A DNA stretch of 6,310 nucleotides from an uncultured Pseudomonadota bacterium. GTDB lineage: Bacteria; Pseudomonadota; Gammaproteobacteria; Burkholderiales; SG8-39. Positions 1 through 6,310 of this stretch are shown here, in pieces. The stretch is taken from assembly GCA_903895005.1 (NCBI GenBank), contig CAITSH010000088.1, forward strand, positions 1-6,310, written 5' to 3'. The notes below the pieces were generated by a model. It was not told the origin of the DNA. It was given only the letters and a program-made list of their open reading frames with translations, and ran no database searches. Made by a program: the position numbers and the translations under genes. Positions within the stretch are counted from its first letter, which is position 1. Every line of letters begins with the position of its first letter.

Positions 1-130
1 CTTCTCGGCGGGCGCGCTCTTCCGCTTCCTGCTTCGCCCTCGCCTGGGCTTCGAGCCGCATTTTTTCCTCGGCCTCGCGCCGCGCCTTCTCTTCAATTTC
101 ACGGCGCAACTTTTCTTCGGCTTCCCTGCG
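1..130 (-). repeat. Tandem 8-residue charged repeat in the helical protein
   Basis: Residues 330 onward read as in-frame octads: RREAEEKL, RREIEEKA, RREAEEKM, RLEAQARA, KQEAEERA, then RRE at the window edge. Within this register Glu at position 3 faces Lys/Arg at position 7, and Glu at 5 and 6 faces Arg at 1 and 2 of the next unit, all at i to i+4 spacing. That is the salt-bridge pattern of stable charged single α-helices. Codons differ between units (for example CGC CGT GAA against CGG CGC GAG), so the repeat is kept at protein level and is not a recent DNA duplication. The array continues past the edge, so the copy number is unknown. Confidence 0.75.
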
Positions 131-1117
131 TGCCAATTGTGCAGCCACCGCGGCTTGCGCGGCCTTTTCCGCTTCGAGTAGGGTGCGCGCGTCCGCGTCC
201 GCACGCGCCTTTTCCTCAGCATGGCGGCGGGCCTTGTCATCGGCATCCTTTTTTGCCGCTGCCGCGGCAGCCTGTTCGGCTTCGGCACGCGCGCGCGCGT
301 CGGCTTCCTTGCGCGCGGTCTCGTCGGTCTCACGCTTTGCACGCGCATCGGCGAGCTTGCGCTGCAAGGCCTCAGCATCGGCCTTGGGTGCGGCTTCGGC
401 CTTGAGCTTCGCCTCCGCCTCGGTTTTTGCCTTGGCTTCGGCCGCGAGTTGTGCGGCTGCAGCAGCCTGGGCCTCCGCATGAGCCTTTGCCCTGGCCTGG
501 GCTTCCGATTGCGCCTTTGCCGCAGCCTCTGCGGCCGCGCGCGCGGCGGTATCCGCCTTGGCCTTTGCTTGGGCCTGCGCCAAGGTTAAGGCTTCAGCCT
601 TAACCCTGGCTTCAGCCTGGGTACGCAAGGCCGCGTCCGCGGCGAGTTTTTGCTGCGCAGCCGCTTCGGCATCGGCCTTCGCTTTCGCCGCCACCTGCTC
701 CTTGGCGCGCGTCGCCGCCGCACTGCGCGCTATCTCTTCGGCCTCGCGCGTTTGCCGCTCCGCCTCCAGGTTCTTCACCTGCGCCGGCGGGGCGGACTGG
801 GGTTTGGCCACCACAGGCTTGGGGGGAACCGCGGTGAAATCAAGGTCGTCATCACCCACCACCGGGCTTTGCGTCGGAGGCGCCTCCGTTTTCGGCGCGG
901 TAACGAATTCGCGGATAAAGCCCTCCTTCACCAACTGCGTGAGGGCTTCCAACAATTTGGGTTCCGGGCGGTCAAGACGCTTTTGCAATTCGCCCACGGT
1001 GCCCTTCCCGTCGACTTCTTTCAGGACATTACGCAGGTCACGCGAGAGCAGGCTGGTTTTGCCGCTGGTCTCCATCAACCCCTTGGCCGTTTTGGTTAAA
1101 ACCGTCCTGCGGTCCAT
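1..1117 (-). CDS. Uncharacterised protein: winged-helix-like N-terminus plus long Ala/Lys/Glu-rich helix (partial, C-terminus beyond left edge)
   Basis: Reading the minus strand from the ATG at 1117 gives 372 codons without a stop, continuing past the left edge. Residues about 19-75 form a compact α/β segment (SLLSRDLRNVLKEVDGKGTV, then two helices and a short strand ending in EGFIREF) that resembles a winged-helix fold. I infer this from the pattern, not from a database match. Residues about 74-118 are a Pro-rich linker with an acidic DDD patch. From about 118 onward the protein is almost only Ala, Lys, Arg, Glu, Asp and Gln, with no Gly and a single Pro near 244, so one very long helix is expected. 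No signal peptide or membrane segment is visible, so this is not TolA despite the similar middle region. A weak Shine-Dalgarno (GAAAGA, 5 nt spacer) precedes the ATG, and a promoter lies further upstream. Function is unknown; a cytoplasmic scaffold or nucleic-acid-linked role is speculation. That the gene is real is well supported by codon pattern and charge regularity. Confidence 0.85.
   Translation of the reverse strand, partial: MDRRTVLTKTAKGLMETSGKTSLLSRDLRNVLKEVDGKGTVGELQKRLDRPEPKLLEALTQLVKEGFIREFVTAPKTEAPPTQSPVVGDDDLDFTAVPPKPVVAKPQSAPPAQVKNLEAERQTREAEEIARSAAATRAKEQVAAKAKADAEAAAQQKLAADAALRTQAEARVKAEALTLAQAQAKAKADTAARAAAEAAAKAQSEAQARAKAHAEAQAAAAAQLAAEAKAKTEAEAKLKAEAAPKADAEALQRKLADARAKRETDETARKEADARARAEAEQAAAAAAKKDADDKARRHAEEKARADADARTLLEAEKAAQAAVAAQLARREAEEKLRREIEEKARREAEEKMRLEAQARAKQEAEERARRE
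893..1063 (-). other. Winged-helix-like domain of the helical protein
   Basis: This part encodes residues about 19-75. Three predicted helices (around DLRNVLKEV, VGELQKRLDR and PKLLEALTQLVKEG) are followed by a short strand, FIREFV. The middle pair, 'TVGELQKRL' then 'LLEALTQLVKEGFI', has the spacing of a helix-turn-helix followed by a wing, as in small regulators where the final element reads 'L...G.I'. Such folds bind DNA or act as protein-interaction modules. DNA binding is not shown by any residue here. Confidence 0.45.
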
Positions 1118-1166
1118 GCGTGTCTTTCAGTCCGTGCGTTGCGAAATGTCTCAACCCGGACGAAAT

Positions 1167-1185
1167 GCGTGCGCTCTGCGCACGC
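1167..1185 (-). other. GC-rich hairpin in the predicted 5' leader of the helical-protein gene
   Basis: GCGTGCGC (1167-1174) and GCGCACGC (1178-1185) form a perfect 8-bp stem with a 3-nt loop, about 50 nt upstream of the ATG at 1117 and inside the predicted leader. It does not cover the ribosome binding site. No T-run follows it on either strand, so it does not look like an intrinsic terminator. It could stabilise the leader or be incidental. Confidence 0.35.
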
Positions 1186-1243
1186 GCGCCTGGAAGCATG
1201 ACGGGAAAGTGGAAAAAGGCTGATTTCTTATGAATTTACAGCC

Positions 1244-1272
1244 ATTATATGGATTCAGGAAGCGGTGGTGAA
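1244..1272 (-). promoter_or_regulatory. Predicted σ70-type promoter for the helical-protein gene
   Basis: On the minus strand a perfect TATAAT (1249-1244) lies 17 bp downstream of TTCACC (1272-1267), which matches four of the six bases of the -35 consensus. The expected transcription start is near 1237, giving a leader of about 120 nt before the ATG at 1117. The call rests on sequence only, but a perfect -10 with ideal spacing is unlikely by chance in DNA this GC-rich. Confidence 0.55.
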
Positions 1273-1285
1273 GGAACTGCTTCAC
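1268..1285. promoter_or_regulatory. Inverted repeat overlapping the -35 box, possible operator
   Basis: GTGAAG (1268-1273) and CTTCAC (1280-1285) are perfect 6-bp inverted arms separated by 6 bp. The left arm coincides with the predicted -35 hexamer of the leftward promoter, and the site lies 66 bp before the start of the rightward oxidoreductase. A dimeric regulator bound here could block the leftward promoter and influence the rightward one. No regulator family is recognisable from these arms, and a 6-bp dyad can arise by chance. Confidence 0.25.
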
Positions 1286-1350
1286 ACTGCCGGACACTCC
1301 AGACGACCCACCTTACCACCCCTGAATACGATCAACACTTCGAATTTGGT

Positions 1351-2946
1351 ATGACTAAGCACACTACGTATGACGCCATCATCGTCGGCGGCGGCCATAA
1401 CGGCCTCATCTGCGCGTGCTACCTCGCCGGCGCCGGCCTCAAGGTGCGCATTCTGGAAAAACGCGGAGTGGTCGGGGGAGCCGCGATCACCGAGGAATTC
1501 CATCCCGGCTTTCGCAACTCGACACTGAGTTACACCGTCAGCCTGTTGCAAGCGAAGGTCATCGCCGACCTGCGCCTGGCCGAACACGGACTGCGCGTGG
1601 TCGAACGACCCCTGCCGAATTTTCTTCCCTTCGAGAACGGACGCTGCCTGCGCATGCACGCCGATCCGGCCCTGTTGCGCGAAGAAATCGCGCGTTACTC
1701 GGCGCGCGACGCCTCCCGCGTCGGTGACTATCTTGCGCTGGTGGCCCGCATGGCCGACGCGCTGCGCGGACTCATCCTCAGCGCACCGCCCAACCTTGGC
1801 GGCGGTTGGCGTGCAGCGCTGTCGGCCATCGGGCTTGGGCGCAGCCTTTCAAAAATGGGAATGGACGGCCAGCGCGACCTGTGGGAATTTCTGACGCGCA
1901 GCGCAGGCGACCTGCTCGATGACTGGTTCGAGAGCGACGAAGTCAAGGCCGCATTCGGCTTTGATTCCATTGTCGGTAATTTTGCCGGCCCCTACTCGCC
2001 AGGCTCGGCCTATGTGTTGCTGCACCACGCCTTTGGCGAAATAAACGGCAAGCGCGGAAGCTGGGGCCATGCAATAGGTGGCATGGGCTCCATCAGCAAT
2101 GCCATCGCGGCCGAGGCACGCCGTCGCGGCGTGGACATCGACACCGACGCCGCAGTGACCGAAGTCAGGGTCAGCGACGGGCGTGTACGAGGCGTTACGC
2201 TGGAGGACGGTCGGACTTTCGAAGCGACCAGCGTAGCGTCCGGCGTCAATCCAAAAATTCTTTACGGCAGCCTGCTGCCCGCGGCCAGCCTGCCCGACGG
2301 ATTTGGCGAGCGCATGGCGCGCTGGAAATGCGCCTCGGGTGTAATGCGCATGAACGTGGCCTTGTCGGAACTGCCCGACTTCAGCAGCGCCCCGGGCAGG
2401 CATCAGCAAACCCATCACGGCGCCGGCATCATCGTCGCCCCCTCTCTTGCCTACATGGAACGCGGATTCTTTGACGCGCGCACCCTGGGTTGGTCGCGCG
2501 AACCGGTGGTCGAAGTGCTGATCCCGAGCACACTCGATGACTCGCTTGCGCCCCCCGGACAACATGTCGCCAGCCTGTTCTGCCAGTACTTCAACCCTGA
2601 CCTGCCGGACGGACGCTCATGGGACGAGGCGCGCCATGCAGCCGCCGACGCCGCCATTGCGGTAGTCAATCGCGTCGCGCCGAATTTTGCTGCCAGCATC
2701 ATTGCAAGACAGATCCACACCCCGCTCGACCTGGAACGCAGCTTCGGTCTTGTCGGCGGCGACATCTTTCACGGCGCGCTCACCCTCGACCAGCTGTTCA
2801 GCGCGCGGCCCCTGCTCGGCCACGCCGATTACCGCGGGCCGATCAAAGGCCTGTATCACTGCGGCTCAGGAGCGCACCCGGGTGGCGGCGTCACCGGCGC
2901 GCCCGGATATAACGCCGCACGCGAGATGATTCGCGACCTGAAATAA
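1351..2946 (+). CDS. FAD-dependent oxidoreductase, phytoene-dehydrogenase-like / PYROXD2 family
   Basis: This is a complete 531-residue flavoprotein. The N-terminus carries a Rossmann β-α-β FAD-binding motif (YDAIIVGGGHNGL, residues 7-19), with Glu36 at the end of the second strand placed to bind the ribose. It is followed by the GVVGGAA segment (39-45) and EEFHPGFRNSTLSYTVSLL, typical of the PYROXD2 branch. The C-terminal motif CGSGAHPGGGVTGAPGYNAA (504-523) is the second flavin-contacting region of this superfamily. Length matches the family. The start at 1351 was chosen because family members begin a few residues before the Rossmann strand. The alternative ATG at 1249 adds 34 unrelated residues and neither start has a clear Shine-Dalgarno. 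Family members oxidise or isomerise C-C bonds using FAD, but bacterial members of this branch mostly lack a known substrate. No phytoene synthase or other carotenoid gene is adjacent, so a carotenoid role is not supported. It is probably cytoplasmic or loosely membrane-associated. Confidence 0.9.
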   Translation: MTKHTTYDAIIVGGGHNGLICACYLAGAGLKVRILEKRGVVGGAAITEEFHPGFRNSTLSYTVSLLQAKVIADLRLAEHGLRVVERPLPNFLPFENGRCLRMHADPALLREEIARYSARDASRVGDYLALVARMADALRGLILSAPPNLGGGWRAALSAIGLGRSLSKMGMDGQRDLWEFLTRSAGDLLDDWFESDEVKAAFGFDSIVGNFAGPYSPGSAYVLLHHAFGEINGKRGSWGHAIGGMGSISNAIAAEARRRGVDIDTDAAVTEVRVSDGRVRGVTLEDGRTFEATSVASGVNPKILYGSLLPAASLPDGFGERMARWKCASGVMRMNVALSELPDFSSAPGRHQQTHHGAGIIVAPSLAYMERGFFDARTLGWSREPVVEVLIPSTLDDSLAPPGQHVASLFCQYFNPDLPDGRSWDEARHAAADAAIAVVNRVAPNFAASIIARQIHTPLDLERSFGLVGGDIFHGALTLDQLFSARPLLGHADYRGPIKGLYHCGSGAHPGGGVTGAPGYNAAREMIRDLK

Positions 2947-3005
2947 GCCGGCACCTGCTGGAAAGCCACGACTGGCGCGGGTTTCCAGCCATCGGTATCC
3001 CGGCT
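2946..3005. terminator. Nested inverted repeat between convergent genes, probable bidirectional terminator
   Basis: The two genes end 57 bp apart and the gap is almost entirely dyad-symmetric. The inner arms, GCTGGAAAGCC (2957-2967) and GGGTTTCCAGC (2979-2989), pair over 11 bp with one mismatch and an 11-nt loop. Alternatively the centre folds as GCCA/TGGC with a 4-nt loop. Outer arms AGCCGG (2946-2951) and CCGGCT (3000-3005) pair perfectly and touch both stop codons. The stem works in both directions. There is no T-tract on either side, so it is not a textbook intrinsic terminator; it may instead act with Rho or protect both 3' ends. Confidence 0.5.
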
Positions 3006-4545
3006 ACGCCTTGCCGAATCCCCCGCCGCCCGGCGTTTCGATCACGAACACATCACCCGGGTTCATTTCCGCCTGGTCCGCGCCGCCTAGTTCTTCGACA
3101 CTGCCATCGATGCGCTCGACGCTGTTGCGTCCGACCATTGCGGGCAATCCGCCGGCCATGCCGTAAGGCGGAATGCGCCGGTGCCCGGACAGGATGGCAG
3201 CGGTCATGGCCTCAAGAAAGCGCACGCGACGCACCGCACCGTTGCCGCCATGCCAGCGGCCGCCACCACCCGAGCCCTTCTTAATCTCAAAACTTTCCAG
3301 CAACACCGGGAAGCGCCACTCCAGCACCTCGGGGTCAGTCAGGCGCGAGTTGGTCATGTGGGTTTGCACGACGTCGGTGCCGTTAAAGCCCTCGCCCGCC
3401 CCCGAGCCACCCGATATGGTTTCATAGTACTGGTAAGTCTTGTTGCCGAAGGTGAAATTGTTCATGGTGCCCTGCGATGCGCCCATTACGCCCAGCGCAC
3501 CGTATAGCGTGTCAGTGAGGCATTGCGAGGTCTCGACGTTGCCCGCCACCACTGCCGCTGGATAACGCGGGTTGAGCATGGAGCCTTCCGGGATGATTAC
3601 TTTCAGCGGCTTGAGGCAACCGGCGTTAAGCGGAATGTCGTCATCGACAAGGGAACGGAACACGTAGAGCACCGCCGCCATGCAAACCGCCGAGGGTGCG
3701 TTGAAGTTGTTGGGCAACTGTGCCGAGGTGCCGGTGAAGTCGATGATGCCGCTGCGCGTCTTGTGGTCTATCGACACCTTGACCTTGATCAGACCGCCGT
3801 TGTCCATTTCGTATTCGAATGCCCCGTCTTTCAGCACGTCGATGACGCGGCGCACCGCCTCCTCGGCGTTGTCCTGCACGTGGCGCATGTAGGCGTGCAC
3901 CACCTCAAGGCCGAAGTGCGACACCATGCGGCGCAATTCCTGCACGCCTTTTTCGTTGGCGGCAATCATGGCGCGCAGGTCGGCCATGTTCTGCTCGACG
4001 TTGCGCGTCGGGTACTTGGCCGATTGCAGCAGCGCCACGGTCTCGGCCTCGCGCAGCCGCCCTTCCTCAACGAGCAGGAAGTTGTCGATCAGCACACCCT
4101 CTTCCTCGATGTGCTTGCTATAGGGGGGCATCGAGCCCGGGGTGATGCCGCCGATGTCCGCGTGGTGTCCGCGCGAGCCGACATAAAACAGGATGTGCTC
4201 GCTAGCATCGTCAAACACCGGCGTGATCACGGTAATGTCGGGCAGGTGTGTGCCGCCGTTATAGGGCGCGTTGAGCACGTACACATTGCCGGCCTTCATT
4301 TTGCCGGTGTTCTCGCGAATCACCGTGCGAATGGATTCGCCCATGGAACCGAGGTGCACCGGCATGTGCGGTGCATTGGCAATCAGCTCCCCGGCCTGGT
4401 TGAACACGGCACAGGAAAAATCCAGCCGCTCCTTGATATTGACCGAGTAGGCGGTATTGGCCAGGCGCAGGCCCATCTGCTCGGCGATCGACATGTAAAG
4501 GTTGTTGAAAATCTCCAGCATCACCGGATCGACCTTGGTGCCCAT
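3004..4545 (-). other. HyuB-type domain of the fused protein
   Basis: This is the hydrolytic partner domain. An in-frame ATG at 4545 ([12 protein letters not shown]) lies just where separate HyuB proteins begin, which is consistent with an ancient fusion of two adjacent genes. No strong ribosome binding site precedes it, so separate translation is unlikely. The paired histidines of [10 protein letters not shown] and the GGTHLPD motif are the most conserved candidates for metal or substrate contact. Confidence 0.85.
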
Positions 4546-6310
4546 GGCGTGACGCTCTGGCCTTGCCTCGACACGCTCGAGCACAATGTGATCGCGCGGT
4601 GTTAGCTCCGCCTGCCAGCCGGGTTCGACCACCGTGGTGGCGTTGGCCTCGGCGATGATCGCCGGCCCCTTCACCTTGTCGCCCGGTTGCAGCGCATCGC
4701 GCAGGAACACCGGTGTCGCATGATGCTTTCCGCCGGTAAACATCTGGACCGTTTCAACGGCGATCGGCGCCCCGACGCGTGTTCCCGCCGCCGGCATGGC
4801 CTCTGCCGGTGCATCAGAGGCGCCTATGGCCTCGACCGAGACCGCCTCGGCGATGAGGCCGCGATTGGGCATCAGGAAGGAATAGCGTTTGCGATACGCC
4901 GCCTCGAATTCGGTCACCATGCGCGCAATATCGGCAAAGTTGACGATCAAAGCCGAATCGGTGCCGTCGTAGCGCAGGTGAACACGCCGCACCACGCGAA
5001 CGCGTTCATCCGGCACCCCCTGCGCCAGCACTTCGTCTCGCGCCGCCGCCGCCAGTTTGTCCAGCGCGACCTCGAGTTCCTGCAGCTTGTCCTGCTGTAG
5101 TTTTACCTCGACGGCCTGCTCGCGCATCGCGGTCTGGTCCGCAAGGCCCATGCCGTAGGCCGACAACACGCCGGCCAACGGATGGATGAACACCCGCGTC
5201 ATGCCGAGGGCATCGGCGACAAGGCAAGCATGCTGCCCGCCCGCCCCACCAAAACAGCACAGCGTGTATTCGGTGACATCGTGGCCGCGTTGCACTGAAA
5301 TCTGCTTGATGGCGTTGGCCATGTTGCCCACCGCGATGTCGATGAAGCCCTCGGCCACTGCCTCGGGCGCGCGCGCATTACCCGTGGCCTTGCGAATGTC
5401 CGCGGCCAGCGCGGTGAATTTATTTCGCGTTACCTCGGCGTCAAGGCGTTCGCTGCCGGAACGGCCGAACACCGGCGGAAAAAACTGCGGCTGTATCTTG
5501 CCAAGCATGACATTGCAATCGGTGACGGCCAAAGGCCCGTCCTTGCGGTACGAAGCCGGCCCCGGGTTCGCACCGGCCGAGTCCGGGCCGACACGGTAGC
5601 GCGCACCGTCAAAATGCAGGATGGAGCCGCCGCCCGCGGCAACCGTGTGAATGCTCATCATCGGCGCGCGCATGCGCACGCCGGCAACCTGGGTCTCGAA
5701 GACGCGCTCGAGATCCGACAATTGCGTACCGGCAAAATGCGACACGTCGGTCGAGGTTCCGCCCATGTCAAAGCCGATGATCTTGTTGAAACCGGCCATC
5801 AGCGAGGTGCGCACAGCACCGACAATGCCGCCTGCGGGTCCGGACAGGATGGAGTCCTTGCCTTGGAAGCGCCGTGCGTCCGTGAGGCCGCCGTTGGACT
5901 GCATGAACATCAGGCGCACACCGGACAATTCGGACGCAACCTGGTCGACGTATCGGAGCAGGATGGGAGACAGGTAGGCATCGACCACCGTGGTATCACC
6001 GCGCGACACCAGTTTCATCAGCGGACTGACCTGGTGCGAGGTCGAGACCTGGGTGAAGCCGGCGGCCTGCGCGGCAGCGGCGGTCAGCTTCTCGTGCTCG
6101 GTGAAGCGATAGCCGTGCATGAACACAATGGCGACGGAGCGGTAGCCTTCGGCATAGGCGGCATCGAGCTCGTGCCTGGCGGCGTCAATATCCAAAGGCA
6201 GCAGTACCTCGCCACGCGCGCCAACGCGCTCGGCGACCTCAACCACTTTTGAGTACAGCAACTCGGGCAGCACGATGTTGCGATCAAACAGGCGCGTCCG
6301 GTTCTGGTAA
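3004..6310 (-). CDS. 5-oxoprolinase (ATP-hydrolysing), fused HyuA-HyuB (partial, N-terminus beyond right edge)
   Basis: The family reaction is 5-oxo-L-proline + ATP + 2 H2O to L-glutamate + ADP + phosphate, in the cytoplasm. The window holds 1101 residues, numbered here from the first complete codon. Residues 1-~570 are HyuA-type: [19 protein letters not shown] at the edge, [10 protein letters not shown] (~156), the ATP-binding DMGGTSTD (181-188), VAAGGGSI then [20 protein letters not shown] (~223-258), and [11 protein letters not shown] (~352-362). From about residue 593 the HyuB domain begins ([21 protein letters not shown]), with [11 protein letters not shown] (~681), [10 protein letters not shown] (~712), [13 protein letters not shown] (~967) and the Gly-rich end TPGGGGFG. 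The A-B order in one chain and the family-specific segments favour 5-oxoprolinase over split hydantoinases or acetophenone carboxylase. A GTG at 6273 could be mistaken for a start, but conserved coding continues upstream to the edge, so roughly 110-130 residues, including the first nucleotide-binding motif, are missing. The stop is TAG at 3006-3004. The frame is intact, with no frameshift seen. Confidence 0.93.
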   Translation of the reverse strand, partial: YQNRTRLFDRNIVLPELLYSKVVEVAERVGARGEVLLPLDIDAARHELDAAYAEGYRSVAIVFMHGYRFTEHEKLTAAAAQAAGFTQVSTSHQVSPLMKLVSRGDTTVVDAYLSPILLRYVDQVASELSGVRLMFMQSNGGLTDARRFQGKDSILSGPAGGIVGAVRTSLMAGFNKIIGFDMGGTSTDVSHFAGTQLSDLERVFETQVAGVRMRAPMMSIHTVAAGGGSILHFDGARYRVGPDSAGANPGPASYRKDGPLAVTDCNVMLGKIQPQFFPPVFGRSGSERLDAEVTRNKFTALAADIRKATGNARAPEAVAEGFIDIAVGNMANAIKQISVQRGHDVTEYTLCCFGGAGGQHACLVADALGMTRVFIHPLAGVLSAYGMGLADQTAMREQAVEVKLQQDKLQELEVALDKLAAAARDEVLAQGVPDERVRVVRRVHLRYDGTDSALIVNFADIARMVTEFEAAYRKRYSFLMPNRGLIAEAVSVEAIGASDAPAEAMPAAGTRVGAPIAVETVQMFTGGKHHATPVFLRDALQPGDKVKGPAIIAEANATTVVEPGWQAELTPRDHIVLERVEARPERHAMGTKVDPVMLEIFNNLYMSIAEQMGLRLANTAYSVNIKERLDFSCAVFNQAGELIANAPHMPVHLGSMGESIRTVIRENTGKMKAGNVYVLNAPYNGGTHLPDITVITPVFDDASEHILFYVGSRGHHADIGGITPGSMPPYSKHIEEEGVLIDNFLLVEEGRLREAETVALLQSAKYPTRNVEQNMADLRAMIAANEKGVQELRRMVSHFGLEVVHAYMRHVQDNAEEAVRRVIDVLKDGAFEYEMDNGGLIKVKVSIDHKTRSGIIDFTGTSAQLPNNFNAPSAVCMAAVLYVFRSLVDDDIPLNAGCLKPLKVIIPEGSMLNPRYPAAVVAGNVETSQCLTDTLYGALGVMGASQGTMNNFTFGNKTYQYYETISGGSGAGEGFNGTDVVQTHMTNSRLTDPEVLEWRFPVLLESFEIKKGSGGGGRWHGGNGAVRRVRFLEAMTAAILSGHRRIPPYGMAGGLPAMVGRNSVERIDGSVEELGGADQAEMNPGDVFVIETPGGGGFGKA
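4540..6310 (-). other. HyuA-type (hydantoinase A/oxoprolinase) domain of the fused protein
   Basis: This covers the ATP-binding half, which in the family phosphorylates or activates the lactam. The visible phosphate-binding element is DMGGTSTD, and the GGAGGQHAC region is the second nucleotide-contacting loop. The typical N-terminal DxGGTFTD motif lies outside the window. The domain ends with the β-rich segment [20 protein letters not shown] before the linker at about residues 573-592. Confidence 0.85.

Larger units (their letters stand above)
1118..1350. other. Divergent intergenic region of 233 bp
   Basis: This gap separates the leftward helical-protein gene from the rightward oxidoreductase. 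It holds the TATAAT promoter, the dyad over its -35 box and the leader hairpin. For the rightward gene I find no good promoter: a TACGAT at 1327-1332 could serve as a -10, but no credible -35 sits at the proper distance. An open frame extends the oxidoreductase upstream to an ATG at 1249, but its composition is unlike the protein and it covers the predicted promoter, so I treat the stretch as non-coding. Confidence 0.6.

Noticed and set aside
183..482. Plus-strand Ala/Ser-rich open frame
   Set aside because: It is antisense to the helical-protein gene: GCx and GAx codons on the minus strand read as Ala/Ser on the other strand in an offset frame. It has no ribosome binding site or domain pattern.
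1..1117. Identification of the helical protein as TolA
   Set aside because: The Ala/Lys/Glu-rich middle is TolA-like, but TolA begins with a membrane helix and this protein begins with a soluble winged-helix-like domain.
1..1117. CRISPR array or tandem DNA repeat
   Set aside because: The regularity is at codon level from Ala/charged repeats. There are no identical direct repeats with unique spacers.
558..1223. 221-codon plus-strand open frame
   Set aside because: Its first half is the same Ala/Ser shadow of the minus-strand gene; the remainder is Arg/Ser-rich and runs into the intergenic region with no recognisable fold.
1249..1350. Upstream 34-codon extension of the oxidoreductase
   Set aside because: No ribosome binding site at the ATG at 1249, composition unlike the family N-terminus, and it overlaps the predicted leftward promoter and dyad.
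1849..2565. 238-codon minus-strand open frame
   Set aside because: It lies wholly antisense to the conserved oxidoreductase and shows no motif of its own.
1351..2946. Calling the oxidoreductase crtI
   Set aside because: The signatures fit the PYROXD2-like branch better and no carotenoid gene is adjacent.
3523..4605. 360-codon plus-strand open frame rich in His, Val and Arg
   Set aside because: It lies antisense to the HyuB domain, whose motifs are unmistakable. Long antisense frames are common in GC-rich genes, and the composition is not protein-like.
5614..6252. 212-codon plus-strand open frame
   Set aside because: It is the same type of antisense shadow, here over the HyuA domain.

Overview
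The window is GC-rich, compact and bacterial. Its composition, the predicted σ70-type promoter and the gene types fit a free-living proteobacterium. A betaproteobacterium is my best guess, based on recollection of the N-terminal sequence style of the left-hand gene; there is no rRNA or other marker here to settle it. No tRNA, rRNA, CRISPR array, insertion sequence or origin was recognised.

There are three genes, two of them cut by the window edges. (1) Positions 1-1117, minus strand: the first 372 codons of an open frame that runs off the left edge. It encodes a small winged-helix-like N-terminal domain, a Pro-rich linker, and then a very long Ala/Lys/Glu/Arg-rich helix that ends, in the visible part, in a tandem 8-residue charged repeat. 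It is easily missed because it has no stop codon inside the window and because its antisense strand carries long Ala/Ser-rich shadow frames. (2) Positions 1351-2946, plus strand: a complete FAD-dependent oxidoreductase of the phytoene-dehydrogenase-like/PYROXD2 family. (3) Positions 3004-6310, minus strand: most of a fused HyuA-HyuB protein, best read as an ATP-dependent 5-oxoprolinase, with its N-terminus beyond the right edge.

Genes 1 and 2 are divergent across 233 bp. That gap holds a good σ70-like promoter for gene 1, an inverted repeat over its -35 box, and a tight GC hairpin in the predicted 5' leader. Genes 2 and 3 converge across 57 bp. Nearly all of that gap is a nested inverted repeat that probably ends transcription from both sides.

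The three genes share no transcription unit in this window. The 5-oxoprolinase would return 5-oxoproline (pyroglutamate) to glutamate. The substrate of the oxidoreductase cannot be read from the sequence, and nothing shows that it works with its neighbours. The region looks like ordinary chromosomal metabolism plus one uncharacterised, structurally unusual helical protein. I see no convincing evidence of a new multi-gene system.
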